DNA from: Cryoendolithus antarcticus
Lineage: Eukaryota > Ascomycota > Dothideomycetes > Cladosporiales > Cladosporiaceae
Length of the DNA: 64,000 nucleotides
Direction of reading: 5' to 3'
Assembly (NCBI GenBank): GCA_002077065.1
Contig: NAJO01000024.1
Coordinates: forward strand, 1 to 64,000
A program made the translations under genes and the position numbers. The stretch's first letter is position 1; every line of letters begins with the position of its first letter. The notes under the pieces are model-generated. The model made no database searches and was not told the origin of the DNA. It was given only the letters and a program-made list of their open reading frames with translations. Of the stretch, positions 1 through 9,051 are shown piece by piece.

Positions 1-1051
1 TTTTCCATTCTTCGCCTTCAGCCATTCGTATGCTGTAAAAGGCGTCTCGTAGATCGATCTTCGTGAACCAGTTTGCTCCGATGAGTCTGTCCTGAGACTC
101 TTCGATGCTGGGTAGGGGGTATCGGTTCTTGATGGTGATGTCGTTCAGCTTCCGATAGTCCTGGACCAGTCTTAGTTTCCCGTTGGGCTTTGGAACGAAC
201 ATGGTTGGTGCTCCGGCAGGGGATCTGGATTTGCGTATCCAGCCCTTGCCTTCCATCTTCTTCAACCATTCATCCATGCTCTGGAGTTCCTTTCCAGATT
301 GCTGATAGAGAGGTCCCCATGGTGGCTCCTTGCCTGGTTGCAAGTCTATCCTGTGGTCCCATGGTTGATGCGTAGGTAGAGCGTCTGCTCCTTCCTCTTC
401 CTGGAAGAGTCGCTGCCACTTGCGATATTCCTCAGGGATCTCTGGCGGTGCGTGAGTTCCACCCTTACTCCTAGTCGTAGGTTGACCTGACGGACCCGTG
501 TCAGTGTCGGCTGGAGGCGAAGGTTGTTCTTCCTTCTGTGTCGGCTGGGATCGTCGTTGTGTGTCGTTGAATTCCCTAGTCTCATCTGCCGTCGAACGCC
601 GTCGGCGTGCAGGTTTGCTGGTAACCACGCAGTTACAGTTGCTAAACGTGAGTACTCTTCTATTCCAGTTGATAGCTGGATTGTGTTCCCTCAACCAAGG
701 CATTCCCAGGACGACGTCATGGCTGGCCATAGCCACGACATCTAGGGAGATGCTCTCGTGGTGCCGTTGATAGGATAGTCGGATAGGTACAGTTTCCCTA
801 TCGACATCTGGTAGCGAGGAGCCGTCGACGGCGACTAGCTCGTACCCTGTATCTTTCTCTTGGGTTGCGATCCCGTATTGCTTGACCAATCGTTCGCTGA
901 TGAAGTTCCCGCCCGCGCCGGAATCTATCATGACGATTGTCGGTCTGTTGTCGACTGTGAATGGTATTGTGAGGACTGATGATGATGACTGAGCTTGAAT
1001 GTTGTTGCACTCTCGTCGATCGCTCTTGTCGACGAGGTTTAGTCGTTTCCC
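1..1051 (-). CDS. Pol polyprotein (protease and reverse transcriptase), partial
   Basis: I translated this frame by hand from 1078 down to position 1 and found no stop. It lies in the -1 frame relative to gag and has no ATG near its start, as expected for a frameshift product. A retropepsin core is visible: MIDSGAGGNF near 931-902, then DVVLGMPWL near 718-692. The RT N-terminus follows: a stretch ending SRSPAGAPTMFVPKPNGK, then VQDYRKLND and KIDLRDAFYSIRM, the last holding the first catalytic Asp (motif A). The second catalytic motif, RNase H and integrase would lie beyond the edge. It copies the element RNA into DNA after Gag-Pol processing. Confidence 0.93.
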
Positions 1052-3054
1052 GATTCTTTGGTGATGAATCCGTACGCCTTGATGGCCTTGACGTAATTGT
1101 CTTCCCAGCCATTGGGCATGGGTTGCTTCGTGGCCATTGATCGCTGGCGTATGTGCATTAGAACCGTCCTGACTTGCACGCTTGTGGCGTCGGTAGCCAG
1201 AATCCGGGCGTGCGCTTCCTCCTGAAATTGCTGACATCGTCGATATCTGGTCTTGACGTCTGTCACATGCTGTCGTAGCGTTGCATTGACAAACGTTCCG
1301 TCTGGCACCAGGTATCCTTCGGGTGAGAACACGCTTCCGAGTGGTGGCTGTTCCTTGACGAAACTCTTGAAGTCGTAGTCAATGTTCACCAAGTCGTTGT
1401 TCCAGAACTCTGCTCGGATACGTTCGAGTAGAAGGTCGAAGTAGCTTGGGTGGACCTTGTGGTACCCATTGACGAGTGGGAATACGTGCTTGTGAGACGC
1501 CCGAAGTAGTTTAACAATGGCCTGGATTGGCCCTGCGTTTTCGGCGACGAACTGTATGTTCTCGGGCTGATGAGCAGAATAGTCGACCTCATCGTCGCTG
1601 TCGTCGTCTGACGCTTCAGGGGTGTGTCCGTGGTCTGATCCCGTGTCTGAGTCATCGACGTACTCTCGAGTGGCGTCGGGGTTCGGTAGGATTCCTAAGA
1701 TCTGCTTGACGGGTTCGGGTCTAGCAAATGGCGTAGGGGGACGCTCGTAGTTGGTGTACTCGAATCGGTTCTTGCAGCCGGATTCGAACTTGACACTGTT
1801 CGCTTCTCGATTTGCAGTGTTGTAGTGGATGCGTTCGCCCTTGGCGTCGAGGAAGCAATTCGGCGGTGGGCAGCCGTCTTCGTCGAGCTCATTTGGTTCT
1901 TCGTAGGATCCGTTTCGTGGGTAGTAGCCTGCGTCTATCTTCCCGCCTGCATGGATGGGGCAAGTGTCCTCATGACACGCCGTCCAGTGAAGGAGTCCAT
2001 GGTCGGGCTGAGAAGTCTCGATCATGAGCGCTCCCGATTGGTACTGGGGCGTCTCAGGTTCGTTGTCGAGAAGAGCCGTCCCGAATAGGGAGCTCTTGTT
2101 GGTCTTCTGACGTGGCTGTCTGGTCATCATGTTAAACTGTACCTTCTCTCGTGGAAGGACAGCATTGAACTGCGTGCGCTGCACCGTGCCCTCTTTCTTG
2201 GGCGAGCGGCAGTTCCGGGCGATGTGCCCTACCTTGCTACAGTTGTAGCAGGTCAGTCCGGTAGTTTTGCCCTTTGGCTTGTTGGCAAACGATCGTCCCT
2301 TCTGGGTAGCGGAGAGGTCCATCGGGTCACCGCGGTCGTTACGATTGTTGCGACCGCGTGTGTTGCTGAAGTTTGTTGGATAGATGTTTCCGGTACGGGG
2401 GCGAAAGTCGCGTCGTTTCTCCATGGCTCGATCGTAGAGCTTGTCGTCTATGCGGATGGCCCGCTGAATGAGTTCCCCGAGAGCCTCGGGAGGCTTGTCG
2501 TGTCTCATGAGCTCATCCTTGACGTTATCCTTGAGTCCCCTGTGGAACATGACCATGAGAGCATCATCGTCCCAGTCGGTGATCTGAGCATACTCCTGGA
2601 ACTTAGCGGAGTAGTCAGAGGCAGAGGTGGTCTGTTGGATGTTCTGTATCTGTCGTATGGCGATAGATTTCTCGTTGGAGATGCCGAAGATGGCACGAAG
2701 TCCGATCTTGAACTTGACAAAGTATTCGAACATCGGGCGTTCGTCGTCGTCCAGAGTCCCATCGAGGTACTTGCGCAAGTATGGCTTGATCCAGTGTTGC
2801 GCTCGTCCTCGCATGAAGGAAGTGGCGAAGAGAACTTTCTTGTCTTCATCGACATCGCTGAAGATGAAGTAGAGTTCGACCTGGCTGATCCAGTCTTCAA
2901 GGGCGTTCCGGTCTCCGTGGAAGAAGTCCGGTTTGGCGACCTTGTTGTGTCCATGGGCCTGGTCGCTGTTGGTGGTTCTGGCAGAACGTCGTTGTCCTGA
3001 TCCAGCCTCGCTAGGTGCGGGTGTACCTCGTCCAGTTCGGGTAGGGTCACTCAT
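1039..3054 (-). CDS. Gag polyprotein of the gypsy element
   Basis: A 671-residue Gag beginning MSDPTRTGRGT. I chose the ATG at 3054; the frame stays open upstream to a GTG at 3246, but that lies inside the LTR. The middle resembles a retrotransposon capsid (conserved residues around positions 75-230, including the stretch GDRNALEDWISQVELYF). A zinc knuckle C-x2-C-x4-H-x4-C (CYNCSKVGHIARNC) follows, and the C-terminal part is acidic. Gag packages the element RNA and forms the particle. It ends in TAA at 1041-1039, six bases past the first base of the slippery heptamer that shifts ribosomes into pol. Long ORFs on the opposite strand here are shadows. Confidence 0.93.
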   Translation of the reverse strand: MSDPTRTGRGTPAPSEAGSGQRRSARTTNSDQAHGHNKVAKPDFFHGDRNALEDWISQVELYFIFSDVDEDKKVLFATSFMRGRAQHWIKPYLRKYLDGTLDDDERPMFEYFVKFKIGLRAIFGISNEKSIAIRQIQNIQQTTSASDYSAKFQEYAQITDWDDDALMVMFHRGLKDNVKDELMRHDKPPEALGELIQRAIRIDDKLYDRAMEKRRDFRPRTGNIYPTNFSNTRGRNNRNDRGDPMDLSATQKGRSFANKPKGKTTGLTCYNCSKVGHIARNCRSPKKEGTVQRTQFNAVLPREKVQFNMMTRQPRQKTNKSSLFGTALLDNEPETPQYQSGALMIETSQPDHGLLHWTACHEDTCPIHAGGKIDAGYYPRNGSYEEPNELDEDGCPPPNCFLDAKGERIHYNTANREANSVKFESGCKNRFEYTNYERPPTPFARPEPVKQILGILPNPDATREYVDDSDTGSDHGHTPEASDDDSDDEVDYSAHQPENIQFVAENAGPIQAIVKLLRASHKHVFPLVNGYHKVHPSYFDLLLERIRAEFWNNDLVNIDYDFKSFVKEQPPLGSVFSPEGYLVPDGTFVNATLRQHVTDVKTRYRRCQQFQEEAHARILATDATSVQVRTVLMHIRQRSMATKQPMPNGWEDNYVKAIKAYGFITKESGND
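1045..1051 (-). promoter_or_regulatory. -1 ribosomal frameshift slippery site GGGAAAC
   Basis: On the minus strand the heptamer G GGA AAC spans 1051-1045 in the gag frame, exactly the X XXY YYZ form. It is followed by GAC and the gag stop TAA. Slippage by one base gives GGG AAA CGA CTA AAC, which enters the open pol frame. Position, phase and frame all agree. I could not fold the downstream RNA, so a stimulatory pseudoknot is untested. Confidence 0.8.
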
Positions 3055-3061
3055 CTTGAGG

Positions 3062-3072
3062 GTGTTCAAAGT
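3062..3072 (-). other. Candidate primer-binding site, possibly self-priming
   Basis: Directly after the LTR end the minus strand reads ACTTTGAACAC. It does not start with the TGG complementary to a tRNA CCA end. Instead its TTGAACAC (3069-3062) is perfectly complementary to GTGTTCAA at 3228-3221, the predicted 5' end of the element RNA. Tf1/sushi-group elements prime reverse transcription with the 5' end of their own mRNA; this layout is compatible with that, but rests on only 8 bp. Confidence 0.35.
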
Positions 3073-3507
3073 TGTTACGACAGAGTCGTAAGTGACAAGG
3101 GTCAGAGTATTCTTTAGAGAGTGAAGTCGAGCTGGAGTACAGAGGGCTAGGCGAGGGATGCTAACAGAATGCACAAGTGGCCTGGGAGAATGATTCCAAT
3201 CAGTCACTATGAACAATGAGTTGAACACGAGAGATGCAGAAGGCACTCTCGCTCGCTATATACCTATAAGAGTCGTCCATGATCAAGTGTGATCAGTGTA
3301 AGACAGAGCAGGAGAGCAACAGAGCGCTCTGTCTGCTCTGTTGGCCTGTTGCTCTCCCATGTTCTGTTGCCAAGGACAGAGCGACGGAGCAGCGACCTGG
3401 TCTGCGTGCTCTGTTGATCTGTTGCCAAGGCTGTGTCACGTGATGTAGCCGTGCGACAAGGTGCGCCCTGAGGCGTTTCCTTCGTCCCGCGGAACGTGAC
3501 CGTAACA
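3073..3507 (-). repeat. 5' LTR of the gypsy element
   Basis: On the minus strand the proposed LTR begins TGTTAC at 3507 and ends GTAACA at 3073, a perfect 6 bp inverted terminus of the TG..CA type, giving 435 bp. It ends 19 bp before the gag ATG. Inside it are a perfect 12 bp inverted repeat (3311-3322 with 3346-3357), several copies of an ACAGAGC/GCTCTGT motif, a twice-repeated CTGTTGCCAAGG, and a TATATA box at 3257-3262. Boundaries are inferred from the termini because the partner LTR is outside the window. Confidence 0.7.
3221..3262 (-). promoter_or_regulatory. LTR core promoter (TATA box and likely transcript start)
   Basis: The minus strand carries TATATA at 3262-3257, followed 28 nt later by GTGTTCAACTC starting at 3228. 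That spacing fits a TATA-driven transcript starting near 3228, which would mark the U3/R boundary of the LTR. The start site is inferred from spacing only. Confidence 0.45.
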
Positions 3508-3929
3508 GACGGGAGGTTATAGGAAATTAGTAATAATATCGTAGCTATATAGGAATAGCGTATTAAAGCACGGTATTATACACGAATATAGGTAAGCGAA
3601 GACGGGTACCTCGAGTATACTAAGGCGTAGACTTTATATAAGGATTTAAGTAAAGACGGGCGTATTCGCTCGTAGATTAGTTATAAGGTATAGAAGTAGT
3701 AGTATACTTACTTAGCGGGTCCCGGTATCCTTAGATAGAGAAAGGTTAGTAAAGGGAAGAAGGGGAGGTAGAGGGAAGAGCCTATACTATATAGAAGATA
3801 GAGTAGGTCCTTATCTCTCTCCCTCTTAAGCTTAAACCTACTTATCTCTACCGGATTTAGAAGGTTCTCTAGCTAGCTACTATACTATTATTTTCTATAC
3901 CTACTATATCGACTAGGTCTAGAGCTACT

Positions 3930-4350
3930 TATATATCTAGTTCCTAAGTTAATAGGTCGTATACTCGTAGAGATATATCGATATCTACTAACTACTAGTA
4001 GATAAAGTAGAGATAAGGATTAGGGCTCTACTTTTCTACGTTACTATAGTACTATACTTATCTCTAAGTTATCTATAGTCTAGATTAGATCTAGGGCTAT
4101 ATATCGATACTCTATTTATACTTATTAGCTTAGTACTTATATAGTTATATCGATATTCGCTAACTACTAGTAGTTATAGTAGTTCGAAAGATTAGAGCTT
4201 TACTTCTCTACGCTAGGACGTTACTATACGTACTACTAAGGTAAAGATAGTATAGTCTAGATCTAGGACTACGTACTTATCCCCTATTTAATCTTATCGG
4301 CCTAGTACTTATAGAGTTATAGTAATTCCTACTAACTACTAGTAGATAAG
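3930..4350. repeat. Degenerate tandem repeat, about 172 bp period
   Basis: The 14-mer CTAACTACTAGTAG occurs at 3988, 4160 and 4332, spaced exactly 172 bp. Flanking text also recurs at the same spacing: TAGTACTTATA before the second and third copies, and TAGGGCTCTACTT, TTAGAGCTTTACTT after the first two. About 2.5 units are visible, diverged by point changes that fit RIP. Confidence 0.75.
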
Positions 4351-4640
4351 TAGATAGATATTCTCTTTATAGGAAGGAAGGGTTATATAGCTATTATAAT
4401 ACCCTAATAAGGGCTTATAAATACTCTAAGAGATCTATAGAAGTAATTCTACTCCTTAAGTCTACTATATACGACGCTAGTATCCTCTCTAACTTACTAT
4501 AGTAGATTTTCTACTATATATCTATATTAGTTATACCTAAGCTTCCTATAAACTATTATACTCTACCTAGGCGATAGATCTACTACTATATATATATAGA
4601 AGACGTCTACGTACTTAATTCTTAGGTATATTATCTATAT

Positions 4641-5000
4641 CTATAGTACTTATCTCGGAATATACTCTCTTATACTATACTTCTTATTCCTATAACTCGA
4701 CGGTTACTATTAGGAACTAGCTACTATTATATACTTAGTATACTATCTTATACCTATAGAATCGAACCCTTTACTTAGATATTAGTTACCTTGTCTATAT
4801 CTCTAGACCTTATCCCGGAATCCGACCTTTTACCTTAGACTTATACTAAGTATAACTCGACGGTTTCTATTAGGACCTAACTACTATTATATACTTAATA
4901 TTCTATCTAATAGTAGTAGATTCGAATACCGTACTCGGATCTTAGTTATCCCGTCTATATCTAGAGAACTTATCCTAGTATTTAACCTTAAAATCTAGTA
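4641..5000. repeat. Degenerate tandem repeat, about 160 bp period
   Basis: Three registers repeat at 160 bp spacing: CTTATCTCGGAATA (4649), CTTATCCCGGAAT (4809) and CTTATCCTAGTAT (4969). The sequence TATAACTCGACGGTT occurs at 4691 and 4851, followed in both by CTACTATTATATACTTA. TCTATAT occurs at the equivalent place in all three. This is a separate family from the 172 bp array upstream. Confidence 0.75.
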
Positions 5001-5205
5001 ACTTTCTTAGGGTAGCTATATAATTCTTATAGGTAAACTAACTTCTCTTATACTTTCTAGACTATAATAGACCCTAGAAATCGATCTACGGACTCGGAAT
5101 TTAGTTTCCTCATTTAGAATATATAGAAAATAGCGGATTTAAAAAATCTCGAGGAAACTAAAATATTTCGATAGGGAAACTTAAGTTTCCACATGTTTTA
5201 TACTG

Positions 5206-6036
5206 TTAGAGCAACGCATCTAGTAGCGTCGCCAACATCTGTGTAATACGTAACTTCGCTGTAGGTCTGTCGGTTATGACGCCGGAGTTTTCAAGCGCTC
5301 TGTCGACTACCTGCTCTGCGATGCACCGGTATCTAGTTTCGATCTCGCGCTTGAATGGATTGATCCTATCCTCGGAGATCTCTACACTAGCATTGTCAGC
5401 AACCTCCGCTAAGGAGCTGTTGAACTCCTCGATGCGTTCTTCGCAGTCTAGGGGCGCTGCTGCTTGCCACGACTGTTCATACTCCTCTCCATCCGGCCCA
5501 GGCATCCAATCTACGAGGTAGAATGTCTCCTCTTCACCTTCGCACGGGAACGATCTGACACCTTTGATGCCTCGAACCGCGTACCTCTCACCGTTCTAGG
5601 AGGACCGAAGAGAGGCAGTGCTAAGGTGGGAGTCGTACGACTCCTGCGAGTCCTGCGACTCGGTGGGCTGCGACGACGATGGCGGACCGGGCTGTAAGGA
5701 ACTGCCTTGCCATTGATCACTCTCGCTCGACTCAGACTTCTTGCGTGGGCTTCCTCGTGGCCGTCCTGATCCGCATGTACAGTTCCCGAGGACTTGGAGG
5801 ACAACACAAAGCCTTCCACCTGGCCCAGAGCGTCGTAGGAGCTTCTCATGTCGGCTCCCGAGGTGTCGTCGAGTGCCAGCTGGCGATGCGGTGCCTCTGT
5901 TTCGGATGTTCAGCTGTGATAAGTGACCTGGATAGATGCGAGGCTGGCTCGTACAGAGGACGCCCTCCATCGTCGTGCCGCGCGGACCACTGTAAGTCGG
6001 CTCGCGCCAACCAACAGTACCGATGGGTCGCTGCAT
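5206..6036 (-). pseudogene. Chromodomain-like protein remnant with an in-frame TAG
   Basis: Two open segments in the same minus-strand frame are separated by one TAG at 5598-5596: 146 residues upstream (ATG at 6036) and about 130 downstream to TAA at 5206. After the stop comes ERYAVRGIKGVRSF then TFYLVDWMPGP and EQSWQ, which has the spacing and aromatic residues of a chromodomain (compare YxVexI..YLVKWkG..tWep). A helical tail follows. The segment before the stop is Ser/Gln-rich (SQPTESQDSQES). I found no intron that removes the TAG and keeps frame. TAG is what RIP would make from CAG, and the locus abuts the RIP block, so a nonsense-inactivated gene is the simplest reading. The N-terminal 80 residues are not clearly protein-like. 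Confidence 0.5.
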
Positions 6037-6679
6037 GCGCCTACACTCATGTACCCTGATGCGTCTAGTAGGTCATTCTCGTTGTCGTCGTCAGCACTGT
6101 CGCCGCTGGGATGCGGACAGTCCTCGAAAGGCCGCGCCCCTTGAGTATAGTTTGGAGAATGTTCTCGTTCCTGAATGTGAACGGTGCCCGCCGTTATCCT
6201 CTCTAAACTGCTCTTATATGGCGTGCTTTTGACTGCGTTTTGACTGCGATAGGGAAATGGGTGTCCACAGACGTATCGGCCGCGAAAGCATGAATATCGT
6301 GGCAGGATTTACATCTCATCACAGAGGTAAGAATGTAGACTGAGACGAGGCGGGTATGCCAAATGGCGTTCAGGATCAGTGCGCAGTATGTCTCCATTGG
6401 GTCGGACCGTCGGATTGAATACAATTGTACACGGATCGTTAGGCGGTAGACTTAGGATTTCTTGGGATGGGCAAATGTGCGAGGTGCTCCAGTTTGTGAA
6501 TCTGTGATTCGTCGCGATAGGGAATGATGAAATTCTGAACACTATTCATTGCACAAGCTGTCAGTCAGGACATACTTGGTGTCAATCTCTAGGAGCTTGA
6601 CAAAGTCTACTCGGAACGGTCACTGCCCATAGGAGCCATATCGCTACGTAGCAATTGCAACTCAAGTGTGCCTCTAACC
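6037..6679. other. Intergenic, nothing recognised
   Basis: Only short overlapping ORFs with no family resemblance. Composition is normal, unlike the RIP block to the left. Confidence 0.6.
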
Positions 6680-7993
6680 TCAGCCCAGGACGCAGCTCAT
6701 CATAACGGAAACGACAATGGCGAGCATTACTGCCGATTTGCGAGCCAACCTAGTATTGGCGTTCCCCCACTGAGGCCCATCCTGCTCTGTCGACCTCGCG
6801 ACTGCAAAGGCGGTACTCACTGTCTCATTCCTCAATCCCTCAAAGCTCATCTCGATATCGAAGCTCAGTTTCAGCTGCTTGTCGCCGTCATTATTGTCAC
6901 TGGCAGAGTAGTCCGAAGTAGTGGTCTCCATAGTGGTCAATAATTCCCATGGCCAGACACCATACCGATCGTACTGACAACCCCCTTCCGTCTGGTGGTG
7001 CACAAGCGCGAGCTGCTGCACCAGACTTTGACGTGGAAAATGCATCGTAGCTCGCTCGGTTCCCACGCCGGATATCAGGACCGAGGCGCCAAGGTCAAGG
7101 AAGATGACTGGTGCCATAACTTCAGAACTGTACGAGCTGTTGACCGTGGCAAACGGAGACAATTCTGGCTTGTCATCGTACCAATTCGAGTACCCAGAGT
7201 AGCAGACGTCAGATAGAGTCACTAGGTTGTGTGGAAACAATGGGTGATCATGCCTCGGGTCCACGTCGTCCGGTCGACGGACATACGTCGCTGATATATC
7301 CCAGCTACCCACTGGCGCAGAGGTGTTGCTCGAACCTGGACCAGTAGGGGAGAGCGACGAGATCCAGTAATCTCGGAAGCTTTCATTCCACGGGATGGGT
7401 CTAGGATCGTCGTATCCGACATATGGGTAGTCGAATCGCAGTGACATGTTGCCACTCTCGTATACGCCGTAGCTTGAACTCCGGATTCGCACGAACTCAT
7501 TCTTCGGATCGCTCGAGAATTGCTGTACTCGGGGATAGGCTTGGAGGCTCCAGAAGACTTCAGCCGTATCGTTACCATCTCGGACTGGGCCCACTGCCAG
7601 GATTGCATCGTAGTCATAGCGTTTGGGCTGGTCGTCGTCGTTCCTACAATAATGACCCAGATTGTGCCAGGCGGAGTTGTCTGTGAGCTTGTGCACGATA
7701 GTGAGATTACCGATGTAGTATGAGGCTGGCATGAGAAAGGTATCTCTCGTCTGTAATGCGCGAGCATCATTGCATTGTGCGGTTGTGGGTCCAGTATAGC
7801 CACTGTCACCTCCTCCACTGCCGCTATCACCGCCGCCTCCTCCACCGCCGCCGCCCCCGCTGTCCGACGAATCTCCACCGCCTCGCTTGCCCTCAGTGCG
7901 GGATGCGAAAGATAGAAGGATCAGAATTGCACATACTATGAAAGACACAGACGGCACCACGCGCCTACTCCCAGTCATCATGCCGAAGACCAT
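6680..7993 (-). CDS. Secreted, probably GPI-anchored Ser/Gly-rich glycoprotein
   Basis: A single-exon protein of about 437 residues. The open frame extends to a GTG at 8098, but the first ATG is at 7993 (other Mets at 7981 and 7978). The N-terminus has a basic patch followed by a hydrophobic core (VSFIVCAILILLSFA), a good signal peptide. Then come a Gly-rich spacer with a run of ten Gly and DSG repeats, and a body with at least seven N-x-S/T sites (NLT, NDT, NMS, NES, NTS, NSS, NET) and a few Cys. The C-terminus is a short hydrophobic tail (SAVMLAIVVSVMMSCVLG) with no charged end, as in GPI signals. It likely sits on the cell surface or wall. I do not recognise the family. Confidence 0.75.
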   Translation of the reverse strand: MVFGMMTGSRRVVPSVSFIVCAILILLSFASRTEGKRGGGDSSDSGGGGGGGGGGDSGSGGGDSGYTGPTTAQCNDARALQTRDTFLMPASYYIGNLTIVHKLTDNSAWHNLGHYCRNDDDQPKRYDYDAILAVGPVRDGNDTAEVFWSLQAYPRVQQFSSDPKNEFVRIRSSSYGVYESGNMSLRFDYPYVGYDDPRPIPWNESFRDYWISSLSPTGPGSSNTSAPVGSWDISATYVRRPDDVDPRHDHPLFPHNLVTLSDVCYSGYSNWYDDKPELSPFATVNSSYSSEVMAPVIFLDLGASVLISGVGTERATMHFPRQSLVQQLALVHHQTEGGCQYDRYGVWPWELLTTMETTTSDYSASDNNDGDKQLKLSFDIEMSFEGLRNETVSTAFAVARSTEQDGPQWGNANTRLARKSAVMLAIVVSVMMSCVLG

Positions 7994-9051
7994 CCCCGTA
8001 TAAGCCCAGGGAAGCGACCGTGTCCTGGACAGATCCGCGCCAGGACCGGGAATACATCTCAATATATGCCATTCCGAGGCAGGATAGCGTCTCTTCACTT
8101 GCGATTAGTCTCGAAACGAGGCTGAAGTCAAGACGTTAGACATTCACACCGCCGGCTGCAGGGCGCGTCTTCGACCAATGACAAGGGTAGTTAGCCGAAC
8201 GAGAAACTCTGCTAATTCAAGAAACGACTTCAAGACCACGCATCTAGACTCGTTCACTGGCACGCAGCTACCGCAGTCCACACTTGGCACCGATCTTGTT
8301 CAGCCACGAGCACTGGTACCTGAGCACTTTCAAAGCTTGCCGTGACTCTGCCGCACACGGCGGTGGTCCTCAGACTTACAATCGATGACCTGGAGCATTA
8401 CACGACAAGCAGACCTCAGCGACAAAGTTCATGCTCTACACAATCAATACAAGTTGGCATCTCTGTCTCCAATACCACTCAGACTCTCCCCGATCCGCCC
8501 CCGAGGTAGGCCTCTTTCAAGTACCAAGTTGCCTTCGTCATTCCACGGCAATGTGGTCGATGGGATGCTGTAGATGTATGTCAACAGCTATTTCATCGAC
8601 GCTGATGATGGTAGTACTGTACTGCCCTCTACACGGCAATGCTGGCTGTAGTGCAGTAAAAGTAGAAGCAGGGGCCCGAGGACGGAGGAGCAAAGCGATC
8701 TGCCTCTATGAATTACGGTTCAACAGCAGAGGTCGCGTGAGACTGCTAATGTCGCCTTTGACGTCGCGTCAGTCGTTGTACGATGCTAATTTTGCTGTGA
8801 GAGTAGTGAGCTACATGCATCCATATATACAGTAGGCTGATGCATGGTCCAAGCCGGTCATTGCCTCGAGGCATATATTGCACTGCACGTCCACTGCTAC
8901 GCTCCGCCCTCGTGCCGTGATGATAGCATCATGCCTCCGTTCGCGTTTTTTCCGCGGCTTCACGGCCGATGGGGCTCTCTTGCCTGCTCTCTCTGATTGC
9001 CACCCCTCTGATATCTCGCATGCGCCCAACGCCAAGTCAATCCCAATCATC
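7994..9051. other. Intergenic, nothing recognised
   Basis: About 1 kb with only short shadow ORFs. It should hold the promoter of the secreted protein and the 3' end of the complex I gene. Confidence 0.55.

Larger units (their letters stand above)
1..3507 (-). mobile_element. Ty3/gypsy LTR retrotransposon, truncated by the window edge
   Basis: A minus-strand LTR retrotransposon whose 5' end lies inside the window and whose 3' part runs off position 1. In order (minus strand) it has a 435 bp LTR, a 19 bp leader, gag with a CCHC knuckle, a -1 frameshift site, and pol starting with an aspartic protease followed by reverse transcriptase. Protease before RT with a zinc-knuckle Gag fits the Ty3/gypsy (Metaviridae) lineage; RNase H and integrase would lie off-window. 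I saw no stop or frameshift in either reading frame, so this copy looks young. Its composition is normal while the flank at 3508 onwards is strongly RIP-mutated, so it probably inserted into DNA that was already degenerated. The second LTR and target-site duplication cannot be seen. Confidence 0.93.
3508..5205. repeat. RIP-degenerated AT-rich repeat block
   Basis: Composition changes abruptly at the outer edge of the LTR. The block is very rich in TA and almost free of CA and TG dinucleotides over long lines of sequence, for example 3841-3960 and 4021-4200. That is the footprint of RIP (C to T in CpA context) in filamentous ascomycetes. No reading frame of useful length survives and I cannot tell what element it was. 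Normal composition returns near 5190. Two families of degenerate tandem repeats lie inside it. Confidence 0.88.

Noticed and set aside
498..1112. Several ORFs over the protease and RT region
   Set aside because: Shadows of the pol frame, which I translated and found open throughout.
2224..3000. 258-residue plus-strand ORF and other long antisense ORFs over gag
   Set aside because: They mirror the codon pattern of the intact gag frame, which has a CCHC knuckle and correct frameshift context. No family resemblance on the plus strand.
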